This document shows, piece after piece, positions 39,511 through 47,675 of a DNA stretch of 47,675 nt. This DNA comes from a bacterium (GTDB taxonomy: Bacteria; Myxococcota_A; UBA9160; UBA6930). Location of the stretch: positions 1 to 47,675 of the forward strand of contig JAAELW010000188.1 of assembly GCA_024226235.1 (NCBI GenBank), given 5' to 3'. Position 1 is the stretch's first letter. Each line of letters begins with the position of its first letter. The notes under the pieces were generated by a model. It worked only from the letters and a program-made list of their open reading frames with translations, did not search any database and had not been told where the DNA came from. Made by a program: the position numbers and the translations under genes.

Positions 39511-41814
39511 ATGTTGAGGCGAGATACCAAGGGATGGATCCAAGGACTTTGCGCGGCGCTGCTCGGCGTCGCTTTCGTACTGAGTGCGAGCCCCGGTTCC
39601 GCTGAAACCCTGCAGCAGGTGATGAAGCGGCGTGGGCTCACCCAGGAGAACCTGCTCGCAGCGGCCAAGACCTACACGCCGACCGGCGAGCGCGACGAAT
39701 TCATCGCGTTCGCCTCCGGCGGCCAGAGCGGCCACGTGATCGCCTATGGGATCCCGTCGATGCGGATCCTCAAGTACATCGGAGTATTCACCCCGGAACC
39801 GTGGCAGGGCTACGGCTTCGAGGAAGAATCCAAGGTGATCCTGAACCAGGGCCGCATCAACGGGCGGGACATCACCTGGGGCGATACCCATCATCCCGCC
39901 CTCTCTGAGACCAACGGTGACTACGATGGTGAGTTCCTGTTCATCAACGACAAGGCCAACCCGCGCCTCGCAGTGATCGACCTGAAGGACTTCGAGACGA
40001 AGCAGATCATCGTGAACCCGGTCTTCCAGAGCGAGCATGGCGGGGCCTTCGTCAGCGGGAACACCGAGTGGTTGATGGAACCAGCCCAGTACGCAGCGCC
40101 CCTCGGCGGTGAGTACGCGCCCCTCGAGCTCTTCAATGAGAAGTACCGGGGCGGGCTCACGTATTGGAAGTTCAACCGCGAGAAGGGCAAGCTCGAGCCC
40201 GAGAACTCTTTCGCCATCGAGCTTCCGCCCTACAGCCAGGATCTCTCGGACTTCGGCAAGGGCCCGAGTGAGGGCTTCGCGTTCGTGAACTCGTTCTGCA
40301 GCGAGCGCTACGTCGGGGGCATCATGCGCGATCGCCCGCCCTTCGAAGCGGGCTGCTCGGCCAAGGACACGGATTATCTCCACGTCGTCGATTGGAAGAA
40401 GGCGGCCCAGGTTGCGGCAGCCGGCAAAGTCAAGATGATCAACGGGTTCCCCGTGATCATGCTCGAGACCACGGTCAAGGAGGGTCTGGTCCATCTGATC
40501 CCGGAGCCCAAGAGCCCGCACGGCATCGATGTGAGCCCGGACGGTGAGTACATGGTGGTTTCGGGAAAGCTCGACACCCATACGACCGTCTTCAAGTGGT
40601 CGAAGATCAAGGCCCTGATCGACGCCAAGGAATACGCGAGCACGGATCCCTACGGCCTGCCGATCCTCGACATGAAGAAGGCCATGCATACCCAGGTGCA
40701 GTTGGGCCTTGGGCCCCTGCATACCCAGTACGACTCGGTGAAGGGCGTCGCCTATACATCGCTGTACGTGGATTCGATGGTCGCGCGTTGGAACTACGTC
40801 GAAGGCAAGCTGCTCAGCAAGATCCCGATCCACTACAACATCGGCCACGTGATGACGATGCACGGCGACACGGTCAAGCCGCGCGGCAAATACCTCGTCT
40901 CGCTCAACAAGCTCGCGATCGACCGCTTCAACCCGGTCGGCCCGCTGCACCCCCAGAACCATCAGCTGATCGACATCTCTGAGGACAAGATGCAGCTGTT
41001 GATGGACATGCCTCTCCCGCTCGGCGAACCGCATTACGTGGTCGCCATCGAGGCTGGGCTGATCAAGCCGAAGATCCGCTACAAGAGCGGCACCAACACC
41101 CGGACGGATGAGATCTCCGAGCACAAGACCCGGGCCGGTGAAGAGCGCATCGTCAAGGATGGGAACAAGGTCGAGGTCTGGGGGACGTTGATCCGCTCCC
41201 ACATCACTCCTGAGATCATCGAAGTCGATGAGGGCAACGAGGTGGTCGTCCACCTGACGAACCTGGAGCGGGCGCAGGACCAGACCCACGGCTTCACGAT
41301 CGGCAAGTACAACGTCCACGGTTCCTTCGAACCCGGTGAGACGGCGACCGTGAAGATGGTGGCCGATACGCCCGGCGTATTCCCCTACTACTGCACCGAG
41401 TTCTGCTCGGCCCTCCACCTGGAGATGCAGGGGTATCTGCTGGTCAAGCCGAAGGGCTACCAGGCCAAGGTCGGCGAGCTGATGGCGAAGGACGAGTACG
41501 TCAAGGCCGATTACGACAAGCAGGTAGCCACGAACGTGGAAACCCAAGCCGTGATCGACGAAGTGGTGGGCTTCATCACGACCCACAACTACAAGGACTT
41601 CCCGGAGGTGGTGGCCCTCGTCGAGGACGCGACCGACCAGCTCAACCGGGCCGGTGAGGCCAAGAAGCGGGCCGAGGAAGAAGCCGCAAAGGAAACCTGG
41701 AACAGCGCCACACTCTGGGCGGGTCAGTGGTGGCAATACCAGGTGAAGGCGGCGGACATCGGACTTCGCGCCAAGACCTATCTGGAACAACACGGCGCGA
41801 AGAAGTTGGAGTAG
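39511..41814 (+). CDS. nosZ: Nitrous oxide reductase, clade II (Sec-type)
   Basis: A 767-residue periplasmic copper enzyme that reduces N2O to N2. The signal peptide ('GLCAALLGVAFVLSASPGSA') is Sec-like, lacking a proper twin-arginine motif; this, and the gene order, indicate the clade II type. The CuZ ligand regions are present: 'DTHHPALSE', 'SEHGGAF', 'SPHGID', 'GPLHTQYD', 'YNIGHVMTMHGD' and 'LHPQNHQL'. CuA is the cupredoxin end 'YYCTEFCSALHLEM' (Cys628, Cys632). About 120 residues follow CuA ('YLLVKPKGYQAKVGELMAKDEYV' to the end), a helical, lysine-rich extension without a haem motif. ATG 39511 is behind GGGGGGAAG. The large minus-strand ORF opposite is a shadow. Confidence 0.97.
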   Translation: MLRRDTKGWIQGLCAALLGVAFVLSASPGSAETLQQVMKRRGLTQENLLAAAKTYTPTGERDEFIAFASGGQSGHVIAYGIPSMRILKYIGVFTPEPWQGYGFEEESKVILNQGRINGRDITWGDTHHPALSETNGDYDGEFLFINDKANPRLAVIDLKDFETKQIIVNPVFQSEHGGAFVSGNTEWLMEPAQYAAPLGGEYAPLELFNEKYRGGLTYWKFNREKGKLEPENSFAIELPPYSQDLSDFGKGPSEGFAFVNSFCSERYVGGIMRDRPPFEAGCSAKDTDYLHVVDWKKAAQVAAAGKVKMINGFPVIMLETTVKEGLVHLIPEPKSPHGIDVSPDGEYMVVSGKLDTHTTVFKWSKIKALIDAKEYASTDPYGLPILDMKKAMHTQVQLGLGPLHTQYDSVKGVAYTSLYVDSMVARWNYVEGKLLSKIPIHYNIGHVMTMHGDTVKPRGKYLVSLNKLAIDRFNPVGPLHPQNHQLIDISEDKMQLLMDMPLPLGEPHYVVAIEAGLIKPKIRYKSGTNTRTDEISEHKTRAGEERIVKDGNKVEVWGTLIRSHITPEIIEVDEGNEVVVHLTNLERAQDQTHGFTIGKYNVHGSFEPGETATVKMVADTPGVFPYYCTEFCSALHLEMQGYLLVKPKGYQAKVGELMAKDEYVKADYDKQVATNVETQAVIDEVVGFITTHNYKDFPEVVALVEDATDQLNRAGEAKKRAEEEAAKETWNSATLWAGQWWQYQVKAADIGLRAKTYLEQHGAKKLE

Positions 41815-41843
41815 CGCCACGGCGCTTCGACCCGGCCCAACCG

Positions 41844-41871
41844 GACGAGGGGGATGCACCTCCCCCTCGTC
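41844..41871 (+). other. Intercistronic hairpin between nosZ and the cytochrome genes
   Basis: GACGAGGGGGA (41844-41854) pairs perfectly with TCCCCCTCGTC (41861-41871) around the loop TGCACC, 29 bp after the nosZ stop. No T-run follows. It may partially terminate or protect the nosZ message, raising nosZ over downstream genes. Confidence 0.55.
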
Positions 41872-41917
41872 CCCGTCCATCCCTGAAACAGAACAGGGAA
41901 GGAAAGAGGAACAGGAA

Positions 41918-42244
41918 ATGAACATTCACAAAGCGGCCATTCCGGTGATGCTGGCGTCGCTGCTGGCGTTCGCAGCTCCGGCGATTGGCGAGGATCTGGA
42001 CGGAGCCTCGCTCTACGCCCAACGAACGTGCATTGCGTGCCATGGCCCGGACGCGAAGACCCCGATCCTTCCGGAATACCCGAAGCTCGCAGGACAGAAC
42101 CCGGCCTACATGCTCCAACAGATGCTGGACATCAAGAGCGGGGCCCGGTCGAACGGAAACACCCCGGCCATGCGGGGCGTGATGCATCTCGTCACCGAAG
42201 ACGAGATGAAAGTGCTGGCCGATTGGATTTCAAGCCTCGATTAA
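41918..42244 (+). CDS. Monohaem c-type cytochrome of the nos cluster
   Basis: A 108-residue periplasmic cytochrome c with signal peptide 'MLASLLAFAAPAIG' and one haem-binding motif 'CIACH'. The distal methionine is probably in 'NTPAMRGVMHLV'. It is a small class I cytochrome like those in clade II nos clusters (NosC1/NosC2), which bring electrons from the quinol pool to NosZ. It is preceded by the usual purine-rich site (GGAAAGAGGAACAGGAA) and followed after 13 bp by the dihaem cytochrome gene. Confidence 0.9.
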   Translation: MNIHKAAIPVMLASLLAFAAPAIGEDLDGASLYAQRTCIACHGPDAKTPILPEYPKLAGQNPAYMLQQMLDIKSGARSNGNTPAMRGVMHLVTEDEMKVLADWISSLD

Positions 42245-42257
42245 AAGGAAGACCACC

Positions 42258-42959
42258 ATGAGAATTTCCATCCTGATCCTGCTGGCCTCGATCTGGATCG
42301 TCCCGTCGATCGGATTCGCCCAGCCCCAGCCCAAAGAAGAAGGCATCGAGTCCAAGGGCTACGTCTGGAACGAGGCCAAGGGCGAGAAGATCGAGGCCCT
42401 CGATCTCGTCGGCGACACCGAGAACGGCGAAGAGATTTTCGAGATCTGCTCTGCCTGCCATCTCCCGAACGGCGCCGGTCGTTCCGACGGCACCTTCCCG
42501 CAGCTCGCGGGCCAGCACAGTACGGTGTTGATCAAGCAGATCGCGGACATCCGGGGGGGCCTTCGCGACAACCCGATCATGTACCCCTTTGCAAAGACCA
42601 TGACCGACGCGCAGGAGCTGGCGGATGTCTGTGCCTTCATCCAGACGCTTCCGATCCCGGGCGACAACGGCCGGGGCTCAGGCGAACATCTCGACGAGGG
42701 CAAGGCGCTCTACGAAGCCAACTGCGTCGAGTGCCACGGCAAGTTCGGTGAGGGCTCGAAAGACAAATACTATCCGGTCCTGGCCGGCCAGCATTACAAG
42801 TACATGCTGCGCCAGGTCACGGATATCCGTGACGGGCGGCGGCGCAACGCCAACCCGGACATGGTCAAGATCGTGAAGAAGTACACGGATGCCGAGCTCG
42901 ACGCGGTCGTGGACTACATGTCGCGGCTCGAATGGCCCGAACGCCAGGCGGGCAATTAG
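42258..42959 (+). CDS. Dihaem c-type cytochrome (c4-like) of the nos cluster
   Basis: A 233-residue periplasmic cytochrome with signal peptide 'ILILLASIWIVPSIGFA' and two haem motifs, 'CSACH' and 'CVECH', in two similar halves ('QLAGQHSTVLIKQIADIRGGLRDNPIM' and 'VLAGQHYKYMLRQVTDIRDGRRRNANPDM'). The repeated 'LAGQHxxxxxxQxxDIRxGxRxN' units are typical of the cytochrome c4/c553 family. It is the likely direct electron donor to, or shuttle for, NosZ. It is separated by 11 bp from the membrane protein gene, so all are in one operon. Confidence 0.9.
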   Translation: MRISILILLASIWIVPSIGFAQPQPKEEGIESKGYVWNEAKGEKIEALDLVGDTENGEEIFEICSACHLPNGAGRSDGTFPQLAGQHSTVLIKQIADIRGGLRDNPIMYPFAKTMTDAQELADVCAFIQTLPIPGDNGRGSGEHLDEGKALYEANCVECHGKFGEGSKDKYYPVLAGQHYKYMLRQVTDIRDGRRRNANPDMVKIVKKYTDAELDAVVDYMSRLEWPERQAGN

Positions 42960-42970
42960 GGAAATAGACG

Positions 42971-43594
42971 GTGGCATCCCGCGGGCTCACCATCGCAGGC
43001 CTCCTGCTGATGGCGCTTTCGTTCGCCTCGCCACTCTGGTGGGTATCGCTGAAGGCACCGAACTACCCAGAGCACACCTTCCCGGGCGGGGTGCGCATCA
43101 ATCTGCATTGGTACGGCGTCGAGAACGGCTGCGTGCTCGTCGAGCGCGAGGAGATCGAGGAGGAAGAAGCCCTCGACTGCGTGCTCGAGATGAACACGAT
43201 CAACCACTACATCGGGATGCATCCGATCGAGGAGGGCGCGAGGCTGGAGTTCGCTGTCGCGCCCTATCTCTTCGCGCTCTTCGGTCTGGCGTTGATCGCG
43301 TTGCTCTTCTACCGGGGCCCGCTCTGGTGGGTGCTGGCCCTGCCGGCAATTCTCGCTCCTATTGCCTTCCTCGCGGATTTCACCGGTTGGCTCTGGTGGT
43401 TCGGGCACAATCTGAACGAATGGGCGGCATTCACCGTGAAGCCCTTCATGCCCACCGTGATGGGCGAAGGCAAGGTGGCCCAGTTCAGCACCTACGCCTA
43501 TCCGCACTATGGGTTCGCTCTGTCGATTGCGTCGTCCCTCTGTGTCCTCGTGGCGACCCTCTTGCGGCGAAAAGAGCTTCGGACCGGATCATGA
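42971..43594 (+). CDS. NosB-like integral membrane protein
   Basis: A 207-residue protein with about four transmembrane helices (near residues 5-25, 95-113, 117-137 and 173-195) and a periplasmic loop rich in Glu ('EREEIEEEEALDC') with two cysteines. In the clade II cluster of Wolinella and relatives a membrane protein called NosB lies between nosZ and nosD, and position, length and topology match here. Its molecular role is not known. The start is GTG at 42971. Its TGA overlaps the nosD ATG (ATGA). Confidence 0.75.
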   Translation: MASRGLTIAGLLLMALSFASPLWWVSLKAPNYPEHTFPGGVRINLHWYGVENGCVLVEREEIEEEEALDCVLEMNTINHYIGMHPIEEGARLEFAVAPYLFALFGLALIALLFYRGPLWWVLALPAILAPIAFLADFTGWLWWFGHNLNEWAAFTVKPFMPTVMGEGKVAQFSTYAYPHYGFALSIASSLCVLVATLLRRKELRTGS

Positions 43595-44814
43595 ACAGCG
43601 GGAGAGCGGCGGCCCTGTTGCTGCTCGTGGCCTTGGCAGCCGACGCGGAGGAGCGCCGGCCCCTGCAGGAGCTGATCGACGCCACACCAGCCGGAGGCGA
43701 GCTGCAGCTCGAAGCCGGGATCTATGCTGGACCCGTCGTGGTCCGCAAGCCCATCTCGATCGACGGTGGCGGGATGGCCACGGTCGATGCCGGCGGGCAG
43801 GGCTCGGTGTTCGTGCTCGAAACGAACGGAGCCCGGCTTCGCGGGCTCACTCTTCGCGGCTCTGGCGAGAACCACGACACCCTCGATGCCGGTGTCCAGA
43901 TCCGCGGCGACCACAACATCGTCGAGGACAACCAGATCGAAGATTGCCTCTTCGGCGTGGACCTGGCGCAATCCGATGAAAACACCATCCGCAACAATCG
44001 GATCCGATCCAAGGATCTCGATCTTGGCATTCGCGGAGATGGCATCCGGCTCTGGTACAGCCAGCGCAACCAGATCCTGGACAATCGAATCGAGGATGTG
44101 CGGGACATAGTGGTCTGGTATTCGGGTGAGAACAGGATCATCGGGAATCGGGTGCGAGGCAGCCGCTACGCACTCCATTTCATGTATGCAAAGCGCAACG
44201 AGGTAGAGGACAACGACTACCGCGACAACATGGTCGGGATCTTCCTGATGTACAGCGACGACGTCCGGATCCGGCGGAATCGGATCGTAGGCGCGCAGGG
44301 TGCGACCGGAATGGGTGTCGGGTTCAAGGAGAGCAGCGGCGTCGTACTCGAAGAGAACGAGATCGTGTACTGCGCGAAGGGCATCTACCTCGACATCTCA
44401 CCCTATGAGACCGATCGAAAGAACCGCTTCGAACGCAACCAGCTGGCGTACAACGGCGTCGGAGTCATGTTCCACAGCCAATGGAGAGGGAACCTCTTCA
44501 TCGACAACGATTTCGTCGACAACTTCACCCAGGTCGCCGTGCGTGGGGGCGGACATGCGATGGCCCACACGTGGAGAGGCAACTACTGGGACGACTACCA
44601 GGGTTTCGACCAGGACCATGACGGCTTGGGTGATCGGCCCCATCGTGCATTCGCCTACTCCGATCGCATGTGGATGCAACTTCCGGCGGCTGCATTCTTC
44701 CGGGCGTCACCTGTATTCGAAGCCCTCGACTTTCTAGACCGCCTGGCCCCGTTTGCTGATCCCCTGCAGATCCTGGAGGATCCGAGTCCGCGCTACGAAC
44801 CCCGGAATCTCTGA
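43591..44814 (+). CDS. nosD: NosD, periplasmic right-handed beta-helix protein for CuZ maturation
   Basis: A 407-residue exported protein with a short signal peptide ('AAALLLLVALAADA'). It consists of many 'N-x-I-x-x-N-x-I' parallel beta-helix turns ('NIVEDNQIEDCLFGVDLAQSDENTIRNNRI', 'NRIIGNRVRGSRYALHFMYAKRNEVEDNDY', 'GIFLMYSDDVRIRRNRI') and the NosD-typical C-terminal 'MFHSQWRGNLFIDNDFVDNFTQVAVRGGG...WRGNYWDDYQGFDQDHDGLGDRP'. NosD works with the NosFY ABC transporter in assembling the copper-sulfur centre of NosZ. ATG 43591 overlaps the previous stop; the longer frame in the ORF track is not coding upstream. Confidence 0.95.
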   Translation: MNSGRAAALLLLVALAADAEERRPLQELIDATPAGGELQLEAGIYAGPVVVRKPISIDGGGMATVDAGGQGSVFVLETNGARLRGLTLRGSGENHDTLDAGVQIRGDHNIVEDNQIEDCLFGVDLAQSDENTIRNNRIRSKDLDLGIRGDGIRLWYSQRNQILDNRIEDVRDIVVWYSGENRIIGNRVRGSRYALHFMYAKRNEVEDNDYRDNMVGIFLMYSDDVRIRRNRIVGAQGATGMGVGFKESSGVVLEENEIVYCAKGIYLDISPYETDRKNRFERNQLAYNGVGVMFHSQWRGNLFIDNDFVDNFTQVAVRGGGHAMAHTWRGNYWDDYQGFDQDHDGLGDRPHRAFAYSDRMWMQLPAAAFFRASPVFEALDFLDRLAPFADPLQILEDPSPRYEPRNL

Positions 44815-44816
44815 CG

Positions 44817-45596
44817 ATGACGGACCCGAGGAGCCCCCAGGAGAAGAGCCCGAAACGCAGACCGCGCCGCCGGTTGAGCCGCCAGCAGGAGAACCGCCGG
44901 CGTATTCTCCGGGCCGGCATCGTGACGGGAGCGATCGTTGTGCTGCAGCCGGTGTTCTCCTGGGTGAGCCGGAGGTTTGGTCGACTCCGCCTGCGCCCCC
45001 CTGGCGCCCTCGAGGAGGAAGTCTCGTTCCTTGGGGCCTGCATCAAATGTGGCCAATGCGTCCAGGTGTGTCCGGTCGAAGCCATCCTGCTCGCCGATCT
45101 GAGCGACGGGCTCGGGCACGGCGCGCCGTACATCGAGCCACGGGACCAGGCCTGTGACTTCTCCTGTGATGCGCTTTCCTGCATTCTCGCCTGCCCGACC
45201 GGCGCTCTCAGTCACGATCTGGGTGCCAAGGAAGAAGTGGACATCGGCATCGCGGAACTCGTTCGACCCGATGCCTGCCTCGCCCGACGCGGAAAGGGCT
45301 TTCAGGGTCTGGCGCGCGGAGAGCAGTATCGCGGACTGCTGCGCTACGAAGAAATCGATCGCTGGGTGCCGCAGCCCGTCCGGGACTACGAGTACGACGT
45401 GGAGCTCTGCGACCTCTGCGTGCGGGAGTGCCCGATCGGAACGGCCGCCCTCTGGCTGGAGCCACTCCCGGACGGAAGCGGCTCGACACCGGTGGTGGGT
45501 GACGCTTGTGTCGGATGCGGCGTTTGCGAAATGATCTGTCCCGAAGAGCCGACCTGCATCGAAATCATTCCGTCAGCAGCAGGCTCCCGCGCATGA
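44817..45596 (+). CDS. nosG: NosG-like 4Fe-4S ferredoxin (NapG type)
   Basis: A 259-residue iron-sulfur protein with four [4Fe-4S] motifs: 'CIKCGQCVQVCP', 'CDFSCDALSCILACP', 'CDLCVRECP' and 'CVGCGVCEMICP'. The arrangement is that of NapG/NosG, which with NosH forms a quinol dehydrogenase for NosZ. The N-terminus has several arginines ('RRRILRAGIVTGAIVVLQ'), possibly a Tat-type signal, to place it on the periplasmic side. It starts 2 nt after the nosD stop, and its TGA overlaps the nosH ATG. Confidence 0.9.
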   Translation: MTDPRSPQEKSPKRRPRRRLSRQQENRRRILRAGIVTGAIVVLQPVFSWVSRRFGRLRLRPPGALEEEVSFLGACIKCGQCVQVCPVEAILLADLSDGLGHGAPYIEPRDQACDFSCDALSCILACPTGALSHDLGAKEEVDIGIAELVRPDACLARRGKGFQGLARGEQYRGLLRYEEIDRWVPQPVRDYEYDVELCDLCVRECPIGTAALWLEPLPDGSGSTPVVGDACVGCGVCEMICPEEPTCIEIIPSAAGSRA

Positions 45597-46543
45597 GCCT
45601 GCTGCAGGACATCGGCACGATGCTCGGCCGCGCACCCGAGAAGCCCAGGCAACGGACCGAAGCGGCGATGATCCTGCATGCCCGCAAGCGTGGACCGGGC
45701 CGGCTCGAGAACGCTCAGAATGCCCCGACCGAGGCCACGCATGTCTGGCGGAACCGCCGATGGGCGGTGCTGATCGGAACGAACCTGCTCTTCACGCTCT
45801 CGTTCTTCCTCGATATCCAGATCCTGGAAGGATCGCTGACCGCCTCCCGATTCCTGGGCTTTCACATGGCGGACATCTACTCGAGCCTGCTCGTGATGCT
45901 CGCCGAGAAACATATCGCCATAAACCTGGTGATCGGGGCCGTGACGGTCTTCCTGCTCTGGGGGCTGATCGGAGGTCGCGCCTTCTGCTCATGGATCTGC
46001 CCCTACCACCTGGTGGCCGAACTCGCAGAGGCCCTGCACGTGCGACTGGCCGGGAAAGGGCTCGTGCAAGATCACGTGATTCACCGGAGCGTGCGGGTCG
46101 TCTTCTGGGTGCTGTTCGCAGTCCTCGCCTTCGTGACCGGACACGCCCTCTTCCTCACCGTGAATCCGATCGGCGTGCTGAGCCGCGCCATCGTCTACGG
46201 CCCGAGCCTGGCACTGATCTGGGTGCTTTCGCTTCTCGTCTTCGAAGTGCTCTACTCGCGCCGGGCGTGGTGCCGCTATGTCTGCCCGATCGGTTTGACC
46301 TACGGTGTGCTGGGAGCCGTGACCCCCGTATGCATCCAGTACGATCTGGAGGCCTGCACCCATGAGGGTGACTGCCGCAAGGTCTGTGAGGTTCCGCACG
46401 TCCTCGATCTCACCATCAAGAACCGCGCCACGGCGCCGCAACTCGACATCGGCCCGGATTGCACCCGCTGCGGCCTGTGCGTCGACATCTGTCCCACCAG
46501 CTCACTCCGCTTCAACGTGAAGGGAATGGACAGGATCCTATGA
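45593..46543 (+). CDS. nosH: NosH-like membrane iron-sulfur protein (NapH type)
   Basis: A 316-residue inner-membrane protein with four or five transmembrane helices ('WAVLIGTNLLFTLSFFLDI', 'LVIGAVTVFLLWGLIGG', 'VFWVLFAVLAFVTGHALFL', 'LALIWVLSLLVFEVLY'). Two Cys motifs of the NapH family are in the membrane part ('CSWICP', 'CRYVCP'), and a C-terminal ferredoxin motif is 'CTRCGLCVDICP'. It should take electrons from menaquinol or ubiquinol and feed them to NosG and the c-type cytochromes. ATG 45593 overlaps nosG, and its TGA overlaps nosF (both ATGA). Confidence 0.92.
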   Translation: MSLLQDIGTMLGRAPEKPRQRTEAAMILHARKRGPGRLENAQNAPTEATHVWRNRRWAVLIGTNLLFTLSFFLDIQILEGSLTASRFLGFHMADIYSSLLVMLAEKHIAINLVIGAVTVFLLWGLIGGRAFCSWICPYHLVAELAEALHVRLAGKGLVQDHVIHRSVRVVFWVLFAVLAFVTGHALFLTVNPIGVLSRAIVYGPSLALIWVLSLLVFEVLYSRRAWCRYVCPIGLTYGVLGAVTPVCIQYDLEACTHEGDCRKVCEVPHVLDLTIKNRATAPQLDIGPDCTRCGLCVDICPTSSLRFNVKGMDRIL

Positions 46544-47406
46544 CGACAGTCCGCGTCCGCAATCTGACCAAGTGCTTCGGCGACACCGCGGTGCTGGATG
46601 CCCTCAGCATCGACATCCCTGCCGGTGATCGGATTGCATTGGTCGGGGCCAACGGTGCGGGCAAGACGACACTCGTCCGTTGTCTGCTTGGCGAATACAT
46701 CCATGAAGGAGAGATATCGATCGACGGCTTCGAACCGCGGGCGGATCGAAGCGAAGTGCTCAGCAGGGTTGGCTTCGTCCCCCAGCTCCCCCCGCCGCTG
46801 CGCATGAGTGCGCGTCACCTGGTCGAATTCACCGCACGCATCGCAGGCTGCGACCCCGCCCGGATCGATGCGACCGCCCTGCGTCTGGGCCTCGACGTCC
46901 GGGGCCTGGCGGGGCGTCCTTTCGTGAAGCTCTCTGGCGGACAGAAGCAGAAGCTGTTGATCGCCTGCGCGCTCGGCCGCCCGTGTGACCTGCTGTTTCT
47001 CGATGAACCTGCCGCGAACCTCGACCCGGATGCACGGAGTGCGTTCTTTGAGTTGCTCAGTGAGAGGATCGGCCAGGCCACGATGCTGATCTCGAGCCAC
47101 CGCCTCGATGAGGTCGCTCCGCTTGTCGGACGTGTCGTCGAACTCGACTTCGGAAAGATCGTGCTCGACGATCGGGTCACGGACGCGGGCACCCTGACGA
47201 GCCGCCTACGCTGCGTCGTCGAGCTGACGCGCCCGGACGAAGCCTGCCGGAATGCGCTCGTGGAGTGGAAGCTCAGCGGGGACGAGGCGGGCCTGCTCTT
47301 CGCGGGGGAGATCGCCGGCCCTGACCGGCTGCGTTTCCTCGGCACCGCCTCCCGCTATTCTGGCGTGATTCGGCGCCTGGAAATCGAAACCAAGGAGCCC
47401 CGATGA
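46540..47406 (+). CDS. nosF: NosF, ABC transporter ATP-binding protein
   Basis: A 288-residue ABC ATPase. Walker A 'GANGAGKTTLV', Q-loop 'VGFVPQLPPPLR', signature 'LSGGQKQKLLIACAL', Walker B 'DLLFLDEPAANLD' and the H-loop 'SSHRLDEV' are complete. NosF pairs with NosY and NosD to supply the sulfur component or a precursor of the NosZ copper centre. The NosY permease is not in the window; it may lie beyond the edge. ATG 46540 overlaps the nosH stop (ATGA), and its TGA overlaps nosL. Confidence 0.95.
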   Translation: MTTVRVRNLTKCFGDTAVLDALSIDIPAGDRIALVGANGAGKTTLVRCLLGEYIHEGEISIDGFEPRADRSEVLSRVGFVPQLPPPLRMSARHLVEFTARIAGCDPARIDATALRLGLDVRGLAGRPFVKLSGGQKQKLLIACALGRPCDLLFLDEPAANLDPDARSAFFELLSERIGQATMLISSHRLDEVAPLVGRVVELDFGKIVLDDRVTDAGTLTSRLRCVVELTRPDEACRNALVEWKLSGDEAGLLFAGEIAGPDRLRFLGTASRYSGVIRRLEIETKEPR

Positions 47407-47675
47407 TCCGCCCTGCCCTCTTCGCGATCCTCGTTCTGCTTGCCGGCTGCGAGGCACGACCAACGACCGGGCCCATAGAGCCCGCCTGGGATCGAGACGC
47501 CTGCAACCATTGCCGAATGACCCTCAGCGATCGCCGTTTCGCCACACAGATCCGCAGCGCCAGCGACGGAAAGGTGCGGCATTTCGACGATCCGGGTTGT
47601 GCAGCACTCTGGTCTGGCAAGAACGGCTCTCCAGACGACGAGATCTGGGTGCGGGATGCGGACGGCGACGGCTGG
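47403..47675 (+). CDS. nosL: NosL copper-chaperone lipoprotein, cut by the window edge
   Basis: The first 91 codons of a lipoprotein: 'MIRPALFAILVLLAGC' is a signal with lipobox LAGC, followed by 'DACNHCRMTLSDRRFATQIRSASDGKVRHFDDPGCAALW'. The CxxCxMxxxD pattern is the copper-binding signature of NosL, which delivers Cu(I) to NosZ. ATG 47403 overlaps the nosF stop (ATGA). The reading frame is open to the last base. Too short for the ORF track. Confidence 0.92.
   Translation, partial: MIRPALFAILVLLAGCEARPTTGPIEPAWDRDACNHCRMTLSDRRFATQIRSASDGKVRHFDDPGCAALWSGKNGSPDDEIWVRDADGDGW

Noticed and set aside
39412-41925. 837-codon ORF on the minus strand opposite nosZ
   Set aside because: It is an antisense shadow made by high GC at third codon positions; nosZ has full family motifs and a ribosome binding site.

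Overview
The window is high-GC bacterial chromosome, densely coding on both strands, with no gene-free stretch longer than about 205 bp and no rRNA, tRNA, CRISPR array, transposase or integrase that I can see. The gene set (quinohaemoprotein dehydrogenase, DUF1329 protein, PYROXD2-like oxidoreductase, several SnoaL/NTF2-like proteins, GH172, and a clade II type nos cluster) suggests an uncultured Gram-negative lineage of the former Deltaproteobacteria (Myxococcota- or Binatota-like). That placement is an inference from gene content, not from a marker gene.

Layout. 1-6304: a perfect hairpin, a quinohaemoprotein dehydrogenase translationally coupled to a lone acyltransferase, a SnoaL-like protein, a small Cys-rich ORF, then gpsA with a HAD-phosphatase/acyltransferase fusion (glycerophospholipid synthesis). 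6430-16187: an SGNH hydrolase, a UPF0178 protein, a YjdF-type membrane protein, an SLC13-type transporter, a LOG protein, a P-loop kinase with a degenerate aminoglycoside-phosphotransferase-like half, a HAD hydrolase, two CBS-domain proteins, a universal stress protein and an MFS transporter. 16184-20885: an NTF2-like protein, four 26-bp tandem repeats, a DUF5060/GH5-like lipoprotein, a PYROXD2-like oxidoreductase and a CvpA-like protein.

20957-32488 is the most unusual part: a glycan locus. A Maf/DUF115 glycosyltransferase diverges from an operon whose consecutive ORFs overlap by 4 nt: NeuB-like synthase, PseG-like protein, a fusion of an SpsF-like cytidylyltransferase to a thiamine-diphosphate enzyme, an SDR, an ATP-grasp ligase and a GH57-like protein. 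A three-domain sugar C-methyltransferase-type gene converges on its end. Together they look like a route to a CMP-activated, nonulosonate-like and possibly branched sugar that the Maf protein would attach to a surface protein.

32613-39314 holds a small membrane protein, a GH172 enzyme, a DUF1329 protein, a serine beta-lactamase-like hydrolase, a SLOG-like protein, an ECF sigma/anti-sigma pair and a small XRE regulator. 39511-47675 is a nitrous oxide reductase cluster: nosZ (with an unusual C-terminal extension), two c-type cytochromes, a NosB-like membrane protein, nosD, nosG, nosH, nosF and the start of nosL, cut by the window edge. It lets the cell respire N2O to N2, with cytochromes and NosGH as electron carriers and NosDFL for copper-site maturation. 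No other denitrification gene is present here.
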